Of a stretch of 64,000 nucleotides of DNA, positions 18,109 to 27,208 are shown in pieces. The notes below the pieces were generated by a model. That model saw only the letters and a list, made by a program, of their open reading frames with translations, had not been told where the DNA came from and searched no databases. Within the stretch, counting starts at the first letter, position 1, and the number at the start of each line of letters is the position of its first letter. The stretch spans positions 62,001 to 126,000 of the forward strand of contig NZ_BMPI01000011.1 of NCBI RefSeq assembly GCF_014647515.1, written 5' to 3'. The translations under genes were made by a program, and so were the position numbers. The stretch is from Dactylosporangium sucinum. Lineage in GTDB: Bacteria > Actinomycetota > Actinomycetes > Mycobacteriales > Micromonosporaceae.

Positions 18109-18575
18109 CGCGCCAGCCTCTCCAGGGCGGGGAGCGCGGCGGCGATGAGCGCCTTGTCGTCGCCGGGCAGCTCGTCGAGGATCGCCGCGAGGTGCCTGGC
18201 CCGCACGGCCCGCCGCCGGGCCAGCAGCGCCCGGCCGTCGTCGGTGACGCCGACCAGGACGACGCGCCCGTCGTCGGGATCCGCGGCCCGGGCGGCCAGC
18301 CCCTCCCGTTCGAGGCGCTGGACGAGCTGGGTCATGGCCGGCTGGGTGACGCCCTCGGCGGCGGCGAGCTCGGTGAGCCGCCGCGGACCCTCGCGCTCCA
18401 GCCGGCGCAGCGTGGACGCGGCGGTGAGGCTGATGTCGTTCGGCGGGTTGCCGTGCCGCAGCTGGCTGAACAGCCGCTCGACCGCCGACGCGAGCCGCGC
18501 CGGGTCGAGCTGGGCGGTGTCCGGTGCTGGTGCTTGCGCTGTGGCGCCGGGCGTGGTCTTCGCAGCGGCAGGCAT
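18105..18575 (-). CDS. MarR-family transcriptional regulator
   Basis: This 156-residue winged-helix regulator contains [26 protein letters not shown] (recognition helix region) and the wing ([21 protein letters not shown]). It is the first gene of a two-gene operon with the overlapping DHA2 exporter, the usual arrangement for a repressor released by the pump's substrate. A short inverted repeat lies upstream as a possible operator. Confidence 0.9.
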   Translation of the reverse strand: MPAAAKTTPGATAQAPAPDTAQLDPARLASAVERLFSQLRHGNPPNDISLTAASTLRRLEREGPRRLTELAAAEGVTQPAMTQLVQRLEREGLAARAADPDDGRVVLVGVTDDGRALLARRRAVRARHLAAILDELPGDDKALIAAALPALERLAR

Positions 18576-18592
18576 GCTCTATTCGTATCACG

Positions 18593-18606
18593 CGCTTATA
18601 GAAGCG
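18593..18606 (-). promoter_or_regulatory. Candidate MarR operator
   Basis: The inverted repeat CGCTT-ATAG-AAGCG lies 18 bp upstream of the marR-like start codon and overlaps TATA-rich sequence that could be the -10 box. Binding by the MarR protein is inference from position. Confidence 0.4.
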
Positions 18607-18630
18607 GCTTATGCAGTTGGACCTACCTCA

Positions 18631-18662
18631 CCCCGCCGGGCGCGTGATCTCACCCGGCGGGG
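18631..18662 (-). terminator. Terminator hairpin after the secreted-protein region / upstream of marR
   Basis: A 10-bp perfect stem CCCCGCCGGG ... CCCGGCGGGG with a 12-nt loop lies 24 bp past the stop of the secreted-protein gene on the minus strand, insulating the MarR operon. Confidence 0.65.
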
Positions 18663-18686
18663 GTTCGGTACCGCTCTTCGGGGTGG

Positions 18687-19385
18687 CTAGATGCAGCTCT
18701 GGTGCTCGACGATCGTGAGGCCGTCGACCAGGTTGCCGTAGCCCTCGTCGGTCGAGGCGCTCTCCACCGCGGTCAGCGTGACGCGGGTCGACGTCTGCCC
18801 GGGGCCGGTCTTGTACCAGCCGTAGAGCCGCTTCCACTGCACGTCGCTGGCGCTGTTGGCGTACGCGAACGTGGACCCGACGCCGTTGACGCTGCCGTCG
18901 TTCTTCGGCGTGCGGCCGAAGTGGATCTGCGTGGCGTCGACGTCCTTGCCGCCGGACGTGTCGCGGGCCCGGATCCAGAACGACCAGTAGATCTTCGTGT
19001 TCGGCTTGGTCTTGATGTCCTGGTACACCGAGTTGCCCGAGCCGGTCGCGTTGAGCTCGGCGAACTGCTTGCCGAAGCGGGCCGGCACCCCGTTGCCGCC
19101 GCCCCAGATCTCGATCTTGCCGTCGGGGTCGTCGGTGCGCCACCCCTGGACGTCGTCCTCGTCGAACTGGTACCAGTTCTGCTTCGCGCCCAGCTTCGGC
19201 AGCTCGAAGCCGCCGTTCACGGTCATCTCCCTGCAGACGGCCGACCCGGCGCGCTTGACCTTGCCCGCGCTGAAGGTGGCGCCGCCTCCGCCGCCGGTGC
19301 CGGCGGCGTGGGCCGGCGCGCCGATGAGCGTGGCGAGCAGGGCGGCCGCGCCGATGGCGGGCAGGCCGCGGTTGAGCTTGAACAT
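18687..19385 (-). CDS. Secreted protein with a carbohydrate-binding-module-like fold
   Basis: This 232-residue protein has a clear signal peptide (FKLNRGLPAIGAAALLATLIGAPAHAA). The mature domain starts with NGGFELPKLG and contains SGNSVYQDIKTKPNTKIYWSFWIRA and RVTLTAVESASTDEGYGNLVDGLTI. This layout (N-GGFE at the start, aromatic-rich beta strands, a final V-DG-T strand) is typical of secreted jelly-roll binding modules. No catalytic site is visible. The two remaining cysteines may form a disulfide. GGGGGATC precedes the ATG. Confidence 0.8.
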   Translation of the reverse strand: MFKLNRGLPAIGAAALLATLIGAPAHAAGTGGGGGATFSAGKVKRAGSAVCREMTVNGGFELPKLGAKQNWYQFDEDDVQGWRTDDPDGKIEIWGGGNGVPARFGKQFAELNATGSGNSVYQDIKTKPNTKIYWSFWIRARDTSGGKDVDATQIHFGRTPKNDGSVNGVGSTFAYANSASDVQWKRLYGWYKTGPGQTSTRVTLTAVESASTDEGYGNLVDGLTIVEHQSCI

Positions 19386-19475
19386 GTGCTGATCCCCCGT
19401 CGTCCGCCACGGCAGCGCTGCCGTGGCACCTCCGACGGGAAGCCAAACACGGCGGGCCCGGCGCGATCGGCGAGA

Positions 19476-19505
19476 TCGGATAATTTCCGTATTTCGGACA
19501 GTTTT
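19476..19505 (-). promoter_or_regulatory. AT-rich repeats upstream of the secreted-protein gene
   Basis: Two adjoining inverted repeats, CGGATAATTTCCG and CCGTATTTCGG, form an AT-rich island about 95 bp upstream of the start codon. This marks the likely promoter/operator of the secreted-protein gene. Confidence 0.4.
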
Positions 19506-19608
19506 CTCGAACCGGTCGGCTGTGCCGCCTGGCTCAGCCCGCTGTGGCCTGCGGCCTGCCCGCCCGGGGCGCACGGCCTCCGCGACCGCGCCGTGGCCCG
19601 GGCCGACG

Positions 19609-20874
19609 TCACCCGGCCGCGGCCGGTCCCGCCGCCCCGGGTGCGGCGCCACCGTCGCCGCCGGCCCCGCCCGGCGCGCCCTCGGCGCCGCGCCTTCCCC
19701 GGCCGCCCGTGCCACCGCCGCGGCGGCGTATGTACAGCCGGGCCAGTGGCTCGGCCGCGCGGGCCGCGAGCGGGCCGAGGACGGCGAGCACGAGCACGTA
19801 CGCGGCGGCGAGCGGGCCCAGCTTCACGTTCGCGCCCGCGGCGACCGCCAGCCCGGCGATGACGATGTTGAACTCCCCGCGGGGCAGCAGCGCCGCGCCC
19901 GCCCGGACCCGCCCCGGGACGGCGATGCCGGCCCGCCGCGCGGCGATCCAGCCGGTCGCCAGCTTCGACAGGATGCCGCACAGCGCGAGCAGCGCCGCCA
20001 CGCCGAGGACCGGCGGGAGCTTCCGCGGGTCGGTCTGCAGGCCGAAGAACACGAAGAACACCGCCGCGAACAGGTCCCGCAGCGGCATGAGCAGCTGCCG
20101 CGCGGTGTGGGCGAGCGGCCCGGAGAGCGCGATGCCGACGAGGAAGGCCCCGACCGCGGCCGACACCTGCAGCAGCTCGGCCACCCCGGCGACGAGGAGG
20201 GTCAGGCCGAGGACCTTCAGCAGGAGTACCTCGTCGCTGTCGCTGGCCACGAACCGCTCCACGACCGTGCCGAACCGCAGCGCGACGAGCAGGACGAAGC
20301 TGACCGTCGCCGCGGCGATCGCCAGGGTCACCGCGCCGCCGAGCACCCCGAAGCCGGCCAGGAGGGCCGTGAGGATCGGGAGGTACAGCGCCATCATCAG
20401 GTCCTCGAAGACGAGCAGCGACAGCACGACCGGCGTCTCGCGGTTGCCGAGCCAGCCGAGGTCGCCGAGGACCTTCGCGGTGATGCCGGACGACGTCACG
20501 TACGTGATGCCGCCGAGCGCGACGGCCGCCGCGACCCCCCAGTCGAGGATGAGCGCCGCGGCGACGCCGGGCGTGGCGTTGAGCACGAGGTCGACGAGGC
20601 CGGCCGGCGCCGACGAGCGCAGCGTGCCGACGAGCTCCGGCGCGGTGTACTCCAGGCCGAGCGTGAACAGCAGCAGGATCACGCCGATCTTCGCGCCGGC
20701 CGAGATGAACTCGGTGCTGGTCGTCAGCGGCAGGACGCCGCCGACGCCGAACGCCAGGCCGGCCACGAGGTACAACGGGATCGGCGAGATCGAGAACCGC
20801 AGCGACAGTGCCCCGAGCAGCCCGAGCGCGAGGATGACGGCGCCGAGCTCGATGAGGATCGTGTCGTGCTGCAC
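19609..20874 (-). CDS. CPA2 cation/proton antiporter, KhtU-like
   Basis: This 421-residue membrane antiporter of the monovalent cation:proton antiporter-2 family has about 12 helices, the SSGITAKVLGDLGWL crossover region, LSLLVFEDLMMALYLPIL and AALLPRGEFNIVIAGLA near the end. It ends in a Gly/Arg-rich cytoplasmic tail of about 45 residues that looks expanded. The GTG start lies 6 bp after the stop of the TrkA-C-domain gene; that pairing is the KhtT-KhtU arrangement, a K+/H+ efflux system. Cation specificity is inferred from this context. Confidence 0.9.
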   Translation of the reverse strand: MQHDTILIELGAVILALGLLGALSLRFSISPIPLYLVAGLAFGVGGVLPLTTSTEFISAGAKIGVILLLFTLGLEYTAPELVGTLRSSAPAGLVDLVLNATPGVAAALILDWGVAAAVALGGITYVTSSGITAKVLGDLGWLGNRETPVVLSLLVFEDLMMALYLPILTALLAGFGVLGGAVTLAIAAATVSFVLLVALRFGTVVERFVASDSDEVLLLKVLGLTLLVAGVAELLQVSAAVGAFLVGIALSGPLAHTARQLLMPLRDLFAAVFFVFFGLQTDPRKLPPVLGVAALLALCGILSKLATGWIAARRAGIAVPGRVRAGAALLPRGEFNIVIAGLAVAAGANVKLGPLAAAYVLVLAVLGPLAARAAEPLARLYIRRRGGGTGGRGRRGAEGAPGGAGGDGGAAPGAAGPAAAG

Positions 20875-20880
20875 GCCGCC

Positions 20881-21363
20881 CTAACCGTCCGTCAGCAGCG
20901 TCGCGACACCCTCGGCGCCGGCGGCGGTCCCGACCACGACGACCAGGTCGCGCGCCAGCAGCCCGAAGTCGGGCCGCGGGCTGGCGATGACCTCGTTGCC
21001 CCGCACGACCGCGACGACCGAGGCGCCCGTGCGCGTGCGGGCCCGCGTGTCGCCGAGCGTCCGCCCGTCGTACGGCGACCCCGGCGTGATCACGAGCTGC
21101 TCGGTCACCAGCCCGGCGACCTGCCGCTGCATCTCCGCGAGCTGCTCGACGATCCGCGCGGTCCCGAGATACTCGGCGACGGCGTTGGCCTCGCCGGCCG
21201 ACAGGGCCACCGACACGATGCTGGTGTCGGGGTCCTCGGTGTCGTAGATGACCAGATCCCGCCGCCCGCTGCGGTGCGAGACGATCCCGATGCGACGGCC
21301 ACGACCGGTCGTCACCACGTGACTCGTGCCGATGCCGGGCAGGTCGGTGCGCTGGACGTCCAT
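20881..21363 (-). CDS. TrkA-C (RCK-C) regulatory protein, KhtT-like
   Basis: This 160-residue cytoplasmic protein has an N-terminal domain (TDLPGIGTSHVVTTGRGRRIGIVSHRSGRRDLVIYD) and a C-terminal TrkA-C domain (about residues 80-155; ITPGSPYDGRTLGDTRARTRTGASVVAVVRG). Such proteins gate the adjacent CPA2 antiporter in response to pH or nucleotides. The ATG at 21363 (MDVQRTDLPGIG) is the conserved family start; the upstream in-frame extension is unlikely to be translated. Confidence 0.9.
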   Translation of the reverse strand: MDVQRTDLPGIGTSHVVTTGRGRRIGIVSHRSGRRDLVIYDTEDPDTSIVSVALSAGEANAVAEYLGTARIVEQLAEMQRQVAGLVTEQLVITPGSPYDGRTLGDTRARTRTGASVVAVVRGNEVIASPRPDFGLLARDLVVVVGTAAGAEGVATLLTDG

Positions 21364-21465
21364 AGCCCATCGTATCGAGATGCCCGATCTCGCGATGGCA
21401 CAGTGCGATATGCCGGCAGCACACCGTGACGCCACGGGGGCCCGCCCCGGCTCGGCGGCGACGGC

Positions 21466-22614
21466 TCAGCCGCGCAGCGCGACGGCGAGCTCGTGGCACG
21501 CGCGCAGGACCGCCGCCGCGATGTCCTCGGCGTGGTCGTCGGTGAGGCGGGCCAGCGGCACGGCGCAGCTGATCGAGTCGGTGACGACGAACCCCGAACT
21601 CCGGTCGCCGGTCGCCCTCGCGTGCCGGCCGCGCCCCTGGTCACCGGCCCGGTGCGCACCGCGTTCGCCGGTCCGGCCGCCGCTCAAGTCGCTCTCGCCG
21701 TCGACGGGCCCCGGCCCGCCGGGCGCCGGCAGCAAGGCGGCGGCGATGCAGCCGATGCCGGGGATCATCTGCCCCCGCTCGTACGCCCACCCGCGCTCCC
21801 GCGCCTCGGCCAGCTCGGCGAAGAACGCCGCCCGGTCGACCACCGAGTCGACGGTGTGCGCCTCCAGCCCCTGGTCGAGCAGCGCCTCGACCTCGGCCGG
21901 CGACCGGTACGCCAGGATCGCCCGCCCGCTCGCCGCCGCGTACGCCGGCAACCGCCGCCCGACCGGCGTGCCCGCCATGTCCCGCGACGACTCCCGGCCG
22001 GCCAGGCACACGATCGCGGTGCCGTCGAGCCGGACCAGCCGGAACGACTCGTCGACGAGGTCCCGCGCCCGCGTCAGGATCGGCCCGGCGAGCCGCGCGG
22101 CCCGGTCCCCGGACAGGAACGCGCTCCCCGGCCGCAGCGCCCCGACCCCGATCGCGAACGTCATGCCCCGCGCCCGATCCACCCCGCCCCGTGCCCGGGC
22201 GGGCCGGCCCCCGGGCACGACGGCCCGCCCGACGTCCCGGCGCGCCGGCCCGTCGGCGACCCGCGCGCCCGTCACGTGGGCGCCCGCCGGATCGGTGCCG
22301 GGTGCGTGGGTGCCGGGGGAGCCGGCGGAGCCGGCCGGCGCATCGGCAGCCGCGAGGCCGGCGCCCAGCGGGCCGGCGCCCAGCGGGTCGGCGTCGGGCG
22401 CGTCCGCGTCCGGTGCGTCGACGGTGTAGGTCTCGCCGGTGTAGCCGTCGGCCGGGTACGCGTCCACCCAGCCGCGGTCGACGAGCTGCTTGAGCCGCCC
22501 GCGCAGCACCTTCTCGGGCAGGCCGACCTGCCGCAACAACGCGTCGAACGTCATCCGGTCCGACGCGGCGGCCAGCCGTTCCAGCAAGTCCAGGGTCGGG
22601 CTCTCATCGGGCAT
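21466..22614 (-). CDS. IclR-family transcriptional regulator with two low-complexity insertions
   Basis: This 382-residue regulator has an N-terminal winged helix (LDLLERLAAASDRMTFDALLRQVGLPEKVLRGRLKQL compressed to about 60 residues), then an Ala/Gly/Asp/Pro-rich linker (about 65-150) and the IclR effector domain (LVDESFRLVRLDGTAIVCLAG, YAAASGRAILAYRSPAEVEALL, GIGCIAAAL). Inside the effector domain a second Gly/Arg/Asp-rich insertion (about 295-340) separates IAAALLPAP from FVVTDSISCAVPLARL. It is longer than the usual about 255 residues because of the two insertions. The target is unknown; it is single and may be autoregulated. Confidence 0.82.
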   Translation of the reverse strand: MPDESPTLDLLERLAAASDRMTFDALLRQVGLPEKVLRGRLKQLVDRGWVDAYPADGYTGETYTVDAPDADAPDADPLGAGPLGAGLAAADAPAGSAGSPGTHAPGTDPAGAHVTGARVADGPARRDVGRAVVPGGRPARARGGVDRARGMTFAIGVGALRPGSAFLSGDRAARLAGPILTRARDLVDESFRLVRLDGTAIVCLAGRESSRDMAGTPVGRRLPAYAAASGRAILAYRSPAEVEALLDQGLEAHTVDSVVDRAAFFAELAEARERGWAYERGQMIPGIGCIAAALLPAPGGPGPVDGESDLSGGRTGERGAHRAGDQGRGRHARATGDRSSGFVVTDSISCAVPLARLTDDHAEDIAAAVLRACHELAVALRG

Positions 22615-22645
22615 TCAGCGTGCGTTTCCCATCTGCGTTTCCCCC

Positions 22646-22657
22646 GAAACATGTTTC
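22646..22657 (-). promoter_or_regulatory. Candidate operator of the IclR-type gene
   Basis: The perfect 12-bp palindrome GAAACATGTTTC lies about 31 bp upstream of the start codon, flanked by more GTTTC motifs. It is positioned to act as an autoregulatory operator; binding is inference. Confidence 0.4.
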
Positions 22658-22893
22658 TCCCCCGTTTTTTGCCCGGCGTCAATACCCGGCCGGCCACATT
22701 GTCCGTTTCATCCGCAGCTACGTCGCATGATCCGCCTGCTGTGGCCCTTTTTGTCACCCCCGGGTCCGGCCGAGGACAATGGACCGCTGGAACATTCCGG
22801 TGGCCAATAGTCCGGAGCGGAATACTGACCGCACGGCTACCGTCTCCGCGCGCCCGCGGCAATAGGCATCGGCTCCATGGAGAAAACGACCGG

Positions 22894-25800
22894 TCATGGG
22901 CGGCCACCACGGGTCGTGCGGACCAGCGGGAACGGCAGGGTCTCCCGGATCGAGCGTCCGGTCAGCAGCATGACGAGCCGGTCGACGCCCAGGCCCAGGC
23001 CGCCGCTCGGCGGCATCGCGAACTCGAACGCGTCCAGGAAGTCCTCGTCGAGCTCCATCGCCTCCGGGTCGCCGGCCGCGGCCCGCAGCGACTGCGCGGT
23101 CAGCCGGGCCCGCAGCTCGACCGGGTCGACCAGCTCCGTATACGCGGTGCCGAGCTCCATCCCGAACGCCACCAGGTCCCACCGCTCGGCCAGCCGCGGG
23201 TCGTCGCGGTGCTGGCGGGTCAGCGGCGACACGTCGACCGGGAAGTCGGTGTAGAACGTCGGCCGGACCGTCGTGCCCTCGACCAGGTGCTCATACAGCT
23301 CCAGCACCAGCTGCCCGTGCGTCCAGTCCTCCTGCCAGGCGACGCCGAGCTTGTCGGCGAACACCCGCAGGTCGCCGACGGACGAGTCCGGCGTGATCGA
23401 GAGGCCCGGCCCCGCGCCCGGCAGCGCCTTCGCGACCGCCGAGGACACCGCCGTGTAGACGGGCACGACCGGCCACTCGTCGCGCAGGTCCACCTCCGTC
23501 TGGTCCGGGCGGCGCAGCACGGGGGAGTCGCCGGCGGCCGCCAGGACCAGCTCCCGGACGAGCTCCCGCATGCTGGTGTAGTCGCCGTACGCCTCGTACG
23601 CCTCCAGCATCGTGAACTCCGGGTTGTGCGTCGCGTCGACGCCCTCGTTGCGGAAGTTCCGGCCGATCTCGAAGACCTTCTCCACCCCGCCGACGGCGAG
23701 GCGCTTCAGGTACAGCTCCGGCGCGATCCGCAGGTAGAGCCGCATGTCGTAGGCGTTGCTGTGGGTGGTGAACGGCCGCGCGTTGGCGCCGCCGTGCACC
23801 GGCTGCAGCACCGGCGTCTCGACCTCGACGAACCCCCGGCTGTGCAGGGCGCGCCGCAGCGCGAAGCTCACCGCCGACCGGGTGCGGACCATGTCGCGGG
23901 CCGACTGGTTGACGATGAGGTCGACGTGCCGCTGCCGGACCAGCGCCTCCGCGTCGGCCATGCCCTTGTGCTTGTCGGGCAGCGGCCGCAGGCACTTGGC
24001 GGTGAGCTGCCACCGGTCGGCGAAGACGGTCAGCTCGCCCCGCTTCGAGGTGCCCACCTCGCCGACGACGCCGACGTGGTCGCCGAGGTCGACGGTCGCG
24101 GCGAAGCCCGCCGGCGCCGCCGGGGACGGGGTCGCCGGGGACGGGGCTGCCGGGGACTGGGTTGCCGGGGCTGCCGGGGACGGGGCTGCCGGGGACGCCG
24201 GGCCCGGCGGGGCCTCGGTGACCAGCACCTGGATGTCGCCGGTCCAGTCACGCAGCGTGGCGAAGCACAGCGCGCCGTGGTCGCGCAGCCGCACCACCCG
24301 CCCGGCGATCGCGACCCGGTCGCCGGTGTGCGTGTCGGGCGCGAGCCCCTCGTGCCCGGCCCGGGCCGCGGCGATCGTGTCGGTGCGGTCGAACCCCGGC
24401 GGATACGGCTCGATGCCCGCGGCCCGCAGCGCCGCCGTCTTCGCCAGCCGGACCCGGACCTGTTCGGGCCGCCGCGGCTCGCGCGGTGCCGCCTCCGCCT
24501 CCGTCTCCGCCTCCGTCGCGGCGCCCGTGGCAGCGGCCGCGGTGCCGGCGGGCACGGCGGTGGTGATCAGCTCCCGGTACTGCTCGGGCCCGGTCGCCGT
24601 GCCCCGCCGCAGCAGGGTCCGCAGCCGCGGCACCACGACGAACCCCTCGGCGACGCCGGACGCGAGCCCCACCTTGGCCAGGTCCCGCACGTCCTCGAAG
24701 CACAGGAACCGCGGCAGCCACTGCGGGTGGTACTTCACGTTCGACCGGTACAGCGACTCCAGCTGGAACCACCGCGACGCGAACAGCAGCAACGCCCGCC
24801 ACAGCCGCAGCACCGGCCCGGCGCCGATCCGCGCGCCCTCCGCGAACACCGCCCGGAACACCGCGAAGTTCAGCGACACCCGCTCGACGCCGAGCCGCGG
24901 CGACTCCCGCATGAGCGCCGCCACCATGTACTCGATCAGCCCGTTGTCGGAGCTGCGGTCGCGCCGCATCAGGTCGAGCGACAGCCCGTCGGGGCCCCAC
25001 GGCGTGAACGACAGCAGCGCCACCTCCCGCCCGTCGCGGTTGTGGGCCTCGACCAGCACGCACCGGCCGTCGTTGGGGTCGCCGAGCCGGCCCAGCGCCA
25101 TCGAGAACCCGCGCTCGGTCTCCGTGTCCCGCCAGCGGGCGGCCAGCTCGATGATCCTCGCCATCTCGGCGGCGCCGATCTCCGAGTGCCGCCGGACCCG
25201 CACCGTGTAGCCGGCGCGCTCGACCCGCCGCACCGCCTGCCGCACCTGCCGCAGCTCCGGCCCGTCGAGGTCGAAGTCGCGCACGTGCAGGATCGCCTCG
25301 TCGCCGAGCTCGATGACCCGCAGCCCGGCCCGGGCGAACGCGGTCGCGCCCTCCTCGCTCGCGCCCATGACCGCGGGCGTCCACGCATACTCCCGGGCCT
25401 CCCGCAGCCACGCCTCGATCGCCGGCGGCCACGCGCCGGGCTCGCCGAGCGGGTCGCCGCTGGCCAGCGACACCCCGAACACCACGCGGTAGGTCACCGC
25501 GGCCCGCCCCGTCGGGGAGAAGATGACCTCCTTGTCGCGGCGGGTCGCGAAGTAGCCCAGCGAGTCCCGCCGGCCGTGCTCGGCCAGCAGCTCGCGGACG
25601 CGCCGCTCCTCGTCGACGTCGAGGGAGGCGATGACCCGCTGCGAGCGCAGCAGCACGAACAGGGCGGCGAAGAGGGCGATCGCGCCGAACGCGCCGAGGA
25701 CCAGGTTGACCCAGCCGGGCGCCCGTCCGTGCCGGCCGATGTCGAACGCGAAGGCCCCGCCGAGGACGATCCGCCCGCTGTAGAGCAGCCGCCCCGCCCC

Positions 25801-26349
25801 GGCGCCCACCGACCCCGGGAACAGCTCGACGAGCCCCCACCCGGCGACGGTGAACGCGGCCAGCAGCCCGGCCAGCGTGGCGAGCGACTTCGGCAGGCTG
25901 GCCCGCTGGACCTTGGCCCGGAACTCGCCGCGGGCCAGCCAGAGCAGCGCGAGGAGCACCGCCGTCACGACGACGTTGGTCAGCGCCGCCCCGACGCCGT
26001 GGAAGGGCAGCCTCAGCTCGTGGGCCTCGGCGCCGCGCTCGCCGACGTCGAGCAGCACGAACGCGTCGTAGAGCGCCTGCAACCCGAAGAAGATCGCGAG
26101 CAGCCAGAACGTGATGTGCTTGCGGTTGTGGATGCCGGCGGCGAGCGTGACGAGCAGCGCCGCGTAGCCGACGTTGGCCGGCGCGGGCACCAGCAGCGCG
26201 TCGATGGTCGCGCGGACCGGGTGCACCCGGGAGCCGAGGGCGGCGCTCACCGCGGCGACCGCGCTCAGCGCGGCCACCAGGAGCAGCCCGGCGGCATACC
26301 AGTCCGGCACCCGCCGGATCGCCCGGGCCAGCCTGGCCGGTGCGGTCAT
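22894..26349 (-). CDS. lysX: LysX: lysylphosphatidylglycerol synthase fused to lysyl-tRNA synthetase
   Basis: This 1151-residue bifunctional membrane enzyme charges tRNA-Lys and transfers lysine to phosphatidylglycerol, reducing surface negative charge. It has six or so membrane helices (residues about 15-250), a DUF2156 aminoacyl-transferase domain (about 255-600; VFGVSLASGDPLGEPGAW, LSLDLMRRD), an OB-fold, then the class II LysRS core with motif 2 (FEIGRNFRNEGVDATHNPEF) and motif 3 (GLGLGVDRLVMLLTG). The OB-fold is split by an Ala/Pro/Ser-rich insertion at about residues 715-745 encoded by tandem repeats. The start overlaps the upstream PARG-like gene (ATGA), indicating an operon. Confidence 0.95.
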   Translation of the reverse strand: MTAPARLARAIRRVPDWYAAGLLLVAALSAVAAVSAALGSRVHPVRATIDALLVPAPANVGYAALLVTLAAGIHNRKHITFWLLAIFFGLQALYDAFVLLDVGERGAEAHELRLPFHGVGAALTNVVVTAVLLALLWLARGEFRAKVQRASLPKSLATLAGLLAAFTVAGWGLVELFPGSVGAGAGRLLYSGRIVLGGAFAFDIGRHGRAPGWVNLVLGAFGAIALFAALFVLLRSQRVIASLDVDEERRVRELLAEHGRRDSLGYFATRRDKEVIFSPTGRAAVTYRVVFGVSLASGDPLGEPGAWPPAIEAWLREAREYAWTPAVMGASEEGATAFARAGLRVIELGDEAILHVRDFDLDGPELRQVRQAVRRVERAGYTVRVRRHSEIGAAEMARIIELAARWRDTETERGFSMALGRLGDPNDGRCVLVEAHNRDGREVALLSFTPWGPDGLSLDLMRRDRSSDNGLIEYMVAALMRESPRLGVERVSLNFAVFRAVFAEGARIGAGPVLRLWRALLLFASRWFQLESLYRSNVKYHPQWLPRFLCFEDVRDLAKVGLASGVAEGFVVVPRLRTLLRRGTATGPEQYRELITTAVPAGTAAAATGAATEAETEAEAAPREPRRPEQVRVRLAKTAALRAAGIEPYPPGFDRTDTIAAARAGHEGLAPDTHTGDRVAIAGRVVRLRDHGALCFATLRDWTGDIQVLVTEAPPGPASPAAPSPAAPATQSPAAPSPATPSPAAPAGFAATVDLGDHVGVVGEVGTSKRGELTVFADRWQLTAKCLRPLPDKHKGMADAEALVRQRHVDLIVNQSARDMVRTRSAVSFALRRALHSRGFVEVETPVLQPVHGGANARPFTTHSNAYDMRLYLRIAPELYLKRLAVGGVEKVFEIGRNFRNEGVDATHNPEFTMLEAYEAYGDYTSMRELVRELVLAAAGDSPVLRRPDQTEVDLRDEWPVVPVYTAVSSAVAKALPGAGPGLSITPDSSVGDLRVFADKLGVAWQEDWTHGQLVLELYEHLVEGTTVRPTFYTDFPVDVSPLTRQHRDDPRLAERWDLVAFGMELGTAYTELVDPVELRARLTAQSLRAAAGDPEAMELDEDFLDAFEFAMPPSGGLGLGVDRLVMLLTGRSIRETLPFPLVRTTRGGRP
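24115..24205 (-). repeat. Tandem repeats inside lysX
   Basis: GCCGGGGACGGGG(T/C)-type units repeated in the + strand text encode a Ser-Pro-Ala-Ala-Pro stretch inside the anticodon-binding OB-fold. The frame is kept. Confidence 0.7.
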
Positions 26350-27146
26350 CGCGGCACCTCCCGGTCGAAGACCGCGAACGTCGGTGCGTCGAGCACCGCG
26401 AACGTCACGTGCGTGAACCCGCGCGGGATCTTGAGCTGCTCGGCGAAGGCGCGGGCGACCGTCGCCGGGTCGTTGCGGAACACGCCGCAGCCCCACGCGC
26501 CGAGGACGAGCCGCCGGTGCCCGTGCGCCCGCGCGACGTCGAGCACCCGCCCGGCCCGCCGGAACAGCGCGTCCGGCACGGCGGCGAGCCGGTCGGGCTG
26601 GTTGCGCTCGACCGCGCCGCGGTTGGGCGCGGCGGCGGTCAGGAACGACACCGGGACCGGCCGCTCCCACAGGGCGCCGCGGTCACCCCGGAACACCGGC
26701 ACGCCGGGTGAGTGGATGACCCGGTCGCTGTAGGTCAGGTCGGGGTCGTCCCGGTGGTGCTCGTAGAAGCCGGGCGCGGCGAGCTGCGCCGAGTACAGCG
26801 CGGAGGCGCGGGCCAGGCTCTCCTCCTGCGCCTGGGCCCCGTTGCGGAACCCGCCGCCGGGGTTGCGCGCCGAGGCGAACACCAGCACCGCCAGGGGGCC
26901 GCCGAGCCGGCTGATCGCCCAGAGCGTCGACTCCTGCGTGACCTCTACTGTCACCGTAGCGCCGTCCGCGGGCGGATCCGGGGCCAGGGGATCGTCCGGG
27001 AGGTGCAGCCGGGTGCCGGCCACCGCCCTGGCCACGTCGTCGGCGAGGTCGACGCGGCCCGAGGGCCCGTCATACCACCCGCGCTCGACGATGGTCAGGG
27101 TATCGCTGGCGATCGCTCGCAACCGGCTACTCACGGGCCTCATCAT
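26346..27146 (-). CDS. TIGR02452-type (microbial PARG-like, DUF2263) protein
   Basis: This 266-residue protein of the microbial-type poly(ADP-ribose) glycohydrolase family is recognised by VTQESTLWAISRLGG, VLVFASARNPGGGFRNGAQAQEESLARAS (the macrodomain-like GGG and QEE catalytic loop) and LVLGAWGCGVFRNDP. Family members hydrolyse ADP-ribose linkages. I chose the ATG at 27146; the longer frame would need a TTG. It overlaps lysX by ATGA, so a DNA-repair/NAD-type enzyme is co-expressed with a lipid-modifying enzyme, a pairing without an obvious reason. Confidence 0.87.
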   Translation of the reverse strand: MMRPVSSRLRAIASDTLTIVERGWYDGPSGRVDLADDVARAVAGTRLHLPDDPLAPDPPADGATVTVEVTQESTLWAISRLGGPLAVLVFASARNPGGGFRNGAQAQEESLARASALYSAQLAAPGFYEHHRDDPDLTYSDRVIHSPGVPVFRGDRGALWERPVPVSFLTAAAPNRGAVERNQPDRLAAVPDALFRRAGRVLDVARAHGHRRLVLGAWGCGVFRNDPATVARAFAEQLKIPRGFTHVTFAVLDAPTFAVFDREVPR

Positions 27147-27208
27147 GCCCGAGGGCGCCGACAATTTTCGGGCGACGCCGGGTGACCCTTACGGACCGTG
27201 TCGCCCGA

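Noticed and set aside
21493..26733. Very long open frame (over 1700 codons) on the + strand
   Set aside because: It is antisense to the IclR gene and lysX, has no recognisable domains and an Arg/Pro/Ala-rich composition typical of a GC-rich shadow frame.
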